Source: Leifsonia xyli subsp. cynodontis DSM 46306 (GTDB lineage Bacteria; Actinomycetota; Actinomycetes; Actinomycetales; Microbacteriaceae). From it: a stretch of 64,000 nucleotides of DNA. Each line of letters opens with the position of its first letter. Within the stretch, counting starts at the first letter, position 1. The position numbers were made by a program, and so were the translations under genes. The stretch is from positions 682,001 through 746,000 of the forward strand of contig NC_022438.1 of the NCBI RefSeq assembly GCF_000470775.1, written 5' to 3'. Shown one piece after another: positions 60,377 to 64,000 of this stretch. Below the pieces are notes generated by a model. That model did not search any database. It was given only the letters and a program-made list of their open reading frames with translations, and was not told the origin of the DNA.

Positions 60377-61342
60377 ATGCGCCTGCCAGCCGCCTGTCTC
60401 CTCCCCGCCGCCGCCCTCGCGCTGCTCGCCGGGCTCACCGCGTGCAGCGTCCCCGCCGACCCCGGCTCCACAACCGTCCCGTCTGCGACGCCCCTCGCCG
60501 ACGGTGTCGACCCGGCCGCGCTCGCCGAGGCGCTCGGACAGTTCCCGGCCGAGCCGCCCTCGAGCGTCGTCAGCGCGTCCGTGCCGCTCGCCGAGATCCT
60601 CGGCGAGCTCGGGGTCCCGGTCGCCGGGGTCCCGTCGACCACGACGCAGCAGCTGCCTCAGTCGCTCGCCGATGTTCCGCGCATCGACAGTTCGATGGCG
60701 CCCGATGTCGAGAAGATCGTCGAACTCGCCCCCGGCCTCGTCGTCGCGGCCGAGTCGGCGCGATCCACCGTGGAGGCGTCGCTGACGGACACCGGCACAC
60801 CGAGCGTCTTCCTCCAGACCGATACGCTCGCGGACGCAAAGCTCGCGGTGAAGACCCTCGGTGCGGCGTTCGACCGCCAGGAGCGGGCGAGCGCCATTCT
60901 GGACCGGCTGGGCGCCGCCGAGGCCGAACTGCGCGCCCTGCGGCCGACCACAGCGGGGAAGCCGACCAAGGTGCTCCTGCTCATCGGCGCTGCCGACTCG
61001 TTCATGGTCATGAGCGACGGTTCTTACGCCGGCTCCCTGGTCGCGCTCACCGGGGCCGACAATATCGCCGGCTCCCAGCTGGGCGCGACCGGCGCCTTCA
61101 CCGCGGTGGACCTCGAAAAGGTCATCGCCGCCGCACCGGATGTCGTGCTCGTCCTCTCCTCGAGCGGCGCGGATGCGGCCCAGCGGGCCCTCGACGCCGA
61201 ATTCGCCGCACGGCCAGCGTGGCGGAGCGTCCCGGCGGTCGCGGACGGCCGGGTACACGTCCTCGACTACGGCCGATTCGGCTACACCTCGCTCGCGGCG
61301 CTTCCGGCCGCTGTCGGCGAGCTGAGCGGCTTCCTGCGGTGA
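60377..61342 (+). CDS. hmuT: Haem ABC transporter substrate-binding lipoprotein
   Basis: 321 residues. Lipoprotein signal with lipobox GLTAC (Cys23). Cluster A-type iron/haem binding protein: SVPLAEILGELGVPVAGVPS, ELAPGLVVAAESARSTVEAS, VLLLIGAADSFMVMSDGSYA, and the C-terminal YGRFGYTSLAALPAAVGELS. It would bind haem at the outer membrane face and deliver it to HmuU. An iron box lies upstream and a HugZ-type protein ends the operon, both arguing for haem rather than siderophore. GGAG lies upstream of the ATG. Confidence 0.85.
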   Translation: MRLPAACLLPAAALALLAGLTACSVPADPGSTTVPSATPLADGVDPAALAEALGQFPAEPPSSVVSASVPLAEILGELGVPVAGVPSTTTQQLPQSLADVPRIDSSMAPDVEKIVELAPGLVVAAESARSTVEASLTDTGTPSVFLQTDTLADAKLAVKTLGAAFDRQERASAILDRLGAAEAELRALRPTTAGKPTKVLLLIGAADSFMVMSDGSYAGSLVALTGADNIAGSQLGATGAFTAVDLEKVIAAAPDVVLVLSSSGADAAQRALDAEFAARPAWRSVPAVADGRVHVLDYGRFGYTSLAALPAAVGELSGFLR

Positions 61343-62352
61343 CGAGCACTGTGCTCGGGGCGCGCTCCCGCCGGCGGGCGGTCGTCCTCCCGGCGGTGGG
61401 TGTCGCGTTCGCCGCGGGGGTGGTCCTCGCGCTCGGCGTCGGCAGCGTGGTCATCGCCGCCCCCGATGTGCTCGCCGCGCTCGCCGGGCGGGCCGCTTCC
61501 ACCGTCCACGCGGCGATCGTGTGGGATGTGCGGCTGCCGCGCATCCTGCTCGCCCTGCTGGTCGGCGCCTGCCTCGCCGTCTCCGGCGCCTTGCTGCAAG
61601 CGGTCGTCGGCAACCCGCTGGCCGACCCGGGGCTGACCGGGGTGACGGCGGGCGCGGCCTCCGTGGTTCTCGTGATCCTGCTCGCCGTCCCGGCCGCGAC
61701 CGGGCTCGTGCCGCCGGCCGCCTTCGCCGGCGGATGCGTCGCCGCCGGGCTCGTCTACGCGCTCGCGTGGCGTCGGTCCGGGATGCGGCCGCTCGACATC
61801 ATCCTGGCCGGCGTCGCCGTCAACGCGGTCGCCGGCGCCGTCATCGGGCTGCTCTCGCTGCGGTTCAGCGATCGTCAGCCGGCCGCGATCCAGCGGCTGA
61901 ACGGCAGCCTGGCGGCGAAGGGCATGGACACCGTCCTGCTGCTCGTGCCGTATGCCGCGGTCGGTCTGGTCGCCGCGCTGGCCTGCTCCGGCAAAGCGAA
62001 CATCCTGCGCCTCGGCGACGCCGTCGCCGGAAATCTCGGCGAGAACGTCGCCCGCACACGCCTGATCCTCTCGGCCGTCGCCGTGTTCCTCGCGGCGGTC
62101 GCGGTCGCCGCGGTCGGTGTGCTCGGCTTCCTCGGTTTGGTCGTCCCGCACCTCGCGCGGCTGCTCGTCGGCTCGGACCATCGCGTGCTGCTGCCGCTGA
62201 GCGCCCTCCTCGGCGCGCTCCTCCTCCTCGTCTCCGACACGATCGGCCGTACCGCGTTCGCCCCCGTCGAGATCCCGGCGGGGATCGTCATGGCCTTCGT
62301 CGGGGCGCCGTACTTCCTGTTCCTCCTGCGGCGCTCGGGGGCGCCGCGATGA
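61339..62352 (+). CDS. hmuU: Haem ABC transporter permease (FecCD family)
   Basis: 337 residues from a GTG at 61339 (4-bp overlap with hmuT). About ten spans as in BtuC/HmuU. Blocks: RLPRILLALLVGACLAVSGA, LLQAVVGNPLADPGLTGVTA, and the ATPase-coupling region GFLGLVVPHLARLLVGSDHR. It forms a homodimer that transfers haem across the membrane. Confidence 0.9.
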   Translation: MTSTVLGARSRRRAVVLPAVGVAFAAGVVLALGVGSVVIAAPDVLAALAGRAASTVHAAIVWDVRLPRILLALLVGACLAVSGALLQAVVGNPLADPGLTGVTAGAASVVLVILLAVPAATGLVPPAAFAGGCVAAGLVYALAWRRSGMRPLDIILAGVAVNAVAGAVIGLLSLRFSDRQPAAIQRLNGSLAAKGMDTVLLLVPYAAVGLVAALACSGKANILRLGDAVAGNLGENVARTRLILSAVAVFLAAVAVAAVGVLGFLGLVVPHLARLLVGSDHRVLLPLSALLGALLLLVSDTIGRTAFAPVEIPAGIVMAFVGAPYFLFLLRRSGAPR

Positions 62353-63200
62353 GCGCCGCTCCTCCCGCCGCGCTGGTCTCCGCCCGGGAGATGTACGTGG
62401 GCTACGGTCGCAAGCAGGCCGTCCGCGGCGTCTCCCTCGATGTCGCCGCGGGCGAGACCATCGCGCTCATCGGTCCCAATGGTTCGGGGAAGTCGTCGCT
62501 GCTGCGCGCGCTCGCTGGCCGGGTGCCGGTCGACGGCGGCTCGGTCCGCATCGGCGGCCGGGACATCGCTCGCGCCGGCCCTCGCGAGCGTGCCCGCGCC
62601 GCCGGGCTGCTCGAACAGCGCAACCCCGCTCCGGCCGACCTCACCGTGCGCGAACTCGCGAGGTATGGGCGGCATCCGCACCGCCGCTGGTTCGAGCGCG
62701 GGGGCGAGGCCGACCGCGACGCCGTCGACTGGGCGCTGGCGCACACGGAGATGCTCGCCGACGAGGATCGCGTCGTGGCCGAGCTCTCCGGCGGCGAAGC
62801 GCAGCGCGCCTGGCTCGCCATGGTCCTCGCCCAACGGCCCCGGGTGCTGCTCCTCGACGAGCCGACCACCTACCTCGACATCGCCCACCAGGCCGATGTG
62901 CTGGAGGTGGTGGGCGAACTGCGGAGAGTGCTCGGGATGACCGTCGTCTTGGTGCTGCACGACCTCAACCATGTCGCTGCGGTCGCCGATCGCGTGCTCG
63001 CCCTGTACGAGGGCGTGGCGCTCGCGACCGGGACGCCCGCCGAACTGTTCACGCCCGAGACGATCCACGCCCTCTACGGGGTCGCCGCCGAGGTCGCCCC
63101 CGGTGTGGACGGCGGGCCGCCGCGCATCCACCTCGATCACCGTGCGCGGCGCGACCAGCGCACTCAGCGCACCCACCCCGACCAGAAGGAGAGACCATGA
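62349..63200 (+). CDS. hmuV: Haem ABC transporter ATPase
   Basis: 283 residues. Walker A GPNGSGKSSLL, Q-loop LLEQRNPAP, signature ELSGGEAQRAWLAM, Walker B LLLDEPTTYLDIAHQ and H-loop VLHDLNHVAAVADRV are all intact. It energises import through HmuU. It overlaps both neighbours by 4 bp (ATGA). Confidence 0.92.
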   Translation: MSAAPPAALVSAREMYVGYGRKQAVRGVSLDVAAGETIALIGPNGSGKSSLLRALAGRVPVDGGSVRIGGRDIARAGPRERARAAGLLEQRNPAPADLTVRELARYGRHPHRRWFERGGEADRDAVDWALAHTEMLADEDRVVAELSGGEAQRAWLAMVLAQRPRVLLLDEPTTYLDIAHQADVLEVVGELRRVLGMTVVLVLHDLNHVAAVADRVLALYEGVALATGTPAELFTPETIHALYGVAAEVAPGVDGGPPRIHLDHRARRDQRTQRTHPDQKERP

Positions 63201-63712
63201 CCGCCCCAGCCTCTGCCTCCGCCCTCGAGCACGCTGCCGAGCGCGAGCGCTACCGCGCCTTCCTCGCCGAGCGTGCGACGCTGACCCTCGGCGTCGCCGA
63301 CCGCGACGGCGTGCCGATGGTCGCCGTCACTCCGTTCGCCGCGGTCGACGGTGCGCTCTATCTCTATGTCAGCGCCCTCGCCGACCATCACGACGCCCTC
63401 GCCGCCGCCGACGAGGTCGCTGTGCTCTTCCGTGCCGATGAGGACGGCGCGCCCAATCTGTTCGCCCTCGAGCGTGCGCGGTTCCGCTGCGCCGTGCGGG
63501 TCGTACACGATGAGGGCAACGAGGCCGTGTTCGACCGGTTCGCGGAGGCCACGAGCCCTGCGCTCGTCCGGCTGCTCCGCGGCCTCGACTTCGGTCTCTA
63601 CCGGCTCGAACCGCTCGCCGGCCGATACATCGTCGGGTTCGGGAAGGCTTACGATGTGGACTGGGCCGGTGACCGCTTCGACCATGTCGTCATCGACAAG
63701 ACGCAGAGCTGA
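63197..63712 (+). CDS. HugZ-like haem-degrading protein (PNPOx split-barrel fold)
   Basis: 171 residues. The split barrel of the pyridoxamine-phosphate-oxidase superfamily (TLGVADRDGVPMVAVTPFAA; YLYVSALADHHDALAAADEV) ends with YRLEPLAGRYIVGFGKAYDV, the C-terminal signature of HugZ/HutZ proteins that bind haem and release iron from it. The operon position directly after hmuTUV supports this. A flavin role is less likely given the context. Confidence 0.8.
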   Translation: MTAPASASALEHAAERERYRAFLAERATLTLGVADRDGVPMVAVTPFAAVDGALYLYVSALADHHDALAAADEVAVLFRADEDGAPNLFALERARFRCAVRVVHDEGNEAVFDRFAEATSPALVRLLRGLDFGLYRLEPLAGRYIVGFGKAYDVDWAGDRFDHVVIDKTQS

Positions 63713-63780
63713 TGCGTCTCTGCCTCACATCGCCGCGGAAAGTGCGAGAGGATGGCTCAGGACGCGCGAAGGAGGTCGCG

Positions 63781-64000
63781 ATGACGCACGGGACAGGCGG
63801 AGCGCTCGCGCTGGTGGGCGACAGCCTGACGCAGGGCGGGGACTGGGCGGTCTTGCTCCCCGGTGAGGATGCGCGGAACTTCGGCGTCGCGGGCGACACC
63901 ACCGACGATCTCCTCGCCCGCCTCGACGCCGTCATCGATTCCCGCCCGGACACGCTCGCCCTGCTGATCGGAACGAACGACCTTGCCTGGCGGCGTTCGG
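63781..64000 (+). CDS. SGNH/GDSL hydrolase, N-terminal part (runs out of window)
   Basis: ATG at 63781 with AAGGAGG about 7 nt upstream. The first 73 residues show block I LALVGDSLTQGGDW (catalytic Ser), block II with Gly in NFGVAGDTTDDLL and block III with Asn in LLIGTNDLAWRR. It is a lysophospholipase/esterase-like hydrolase of unknown substrate with no signal peptide. Confidence 0.85.
   Translation, partial: MTHGTGGALALVGDSLTQGGDWAVLLPGEDARNFGVAGDTTDDLLARLDAVIDSRPDTLALLIGTNDLAWRRS

Overview
The window is GC-rich (roughly two thirds G+C) chromosomal DNA from a high-GC Gram-positive, best read as a member of Microbacteriaceae. The number of disrupted genes, the identical IS5-type elements, the Pat-1/Chp-like serine protease array and the gene order together point to Leifsonia xyli (subsp. 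xyli-like). That identification is inference from content; no database was searched. About 45 protein genes are recognisable, and roughly 17 of them are frameshifted, truncated, fused or interrupted. I see no rRNA, tRNA, CRISPR array or prophage.

Layout. 1-7.5 kb: end of a MarR regulator, a two-domain wall-polymer glycosyltransferase, an ABC-F ATPase and a broken LuxR-type regulator. 7.6-12.0 kb (minus): the housekeeping run metG-tatD-rsmA-ispE. 12.0-13.7 kb: a decayed gap and IS copy 1. 13.8-20.8 kb: pabC, a small conserved gene, a glutathione peroxidase, the RpiR/murQ amino-sugar module with a ruined ABC transporter, and a deletion chimera joining that transporter to an Fe-S D-lactate dehydrogenase. 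21-27.2 kb: a broken Tat-exported RCC1-like protein, sdaA, a guanidine-III riboswitch with its SMR exporter, protein O-mannosyltransferase and rsmI. 27.4-34.5 kb: a decayed subtilase, IS copy 2 and three tandem chymotrypsin-like protease paralogues, only one of them full length, and that one lacking the catalytic His. 34.7-39.4 kb: nusA-ylxR-infB-rbfA. 39.4-51.2 kb: a broken acyltransferase, mutY, panE, and a 2-aminoethylphosphonate-type uptake and cleavage locus that is disabled in nearly every gene, including by IS copy 3. 51.2-55.3 kb: truB, two membrane proteins, ribF and a CynX-type MFS transporter. 55.4-59.8 kb: a deoxyribose operon (broken SorC regulator, deoC, aldehyde dehydrogenase, non-catalytic aldehyde dehydrogenase partner). 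60.3-63.7 kb: an iron-controlled haem uptake and degradation operon behind a DtxR/IdeR box. The window ends inside an SGNH hydrolase.

How it fits together. Translation, RNA modification, cofactor and repair genes are intact and tightly packed with 4-bp start/stop overlaps. Losses fall on secreted proteases, surface modification, sugar and phosphonate uptake and regulators, as expected for reductive evolution in a host-restricted bacterium. A recurring signal is a TANNNT -10 hexamer 6-9 nt before the start codon without a usable ribosome binding site, which implies many leaderless transcripts.
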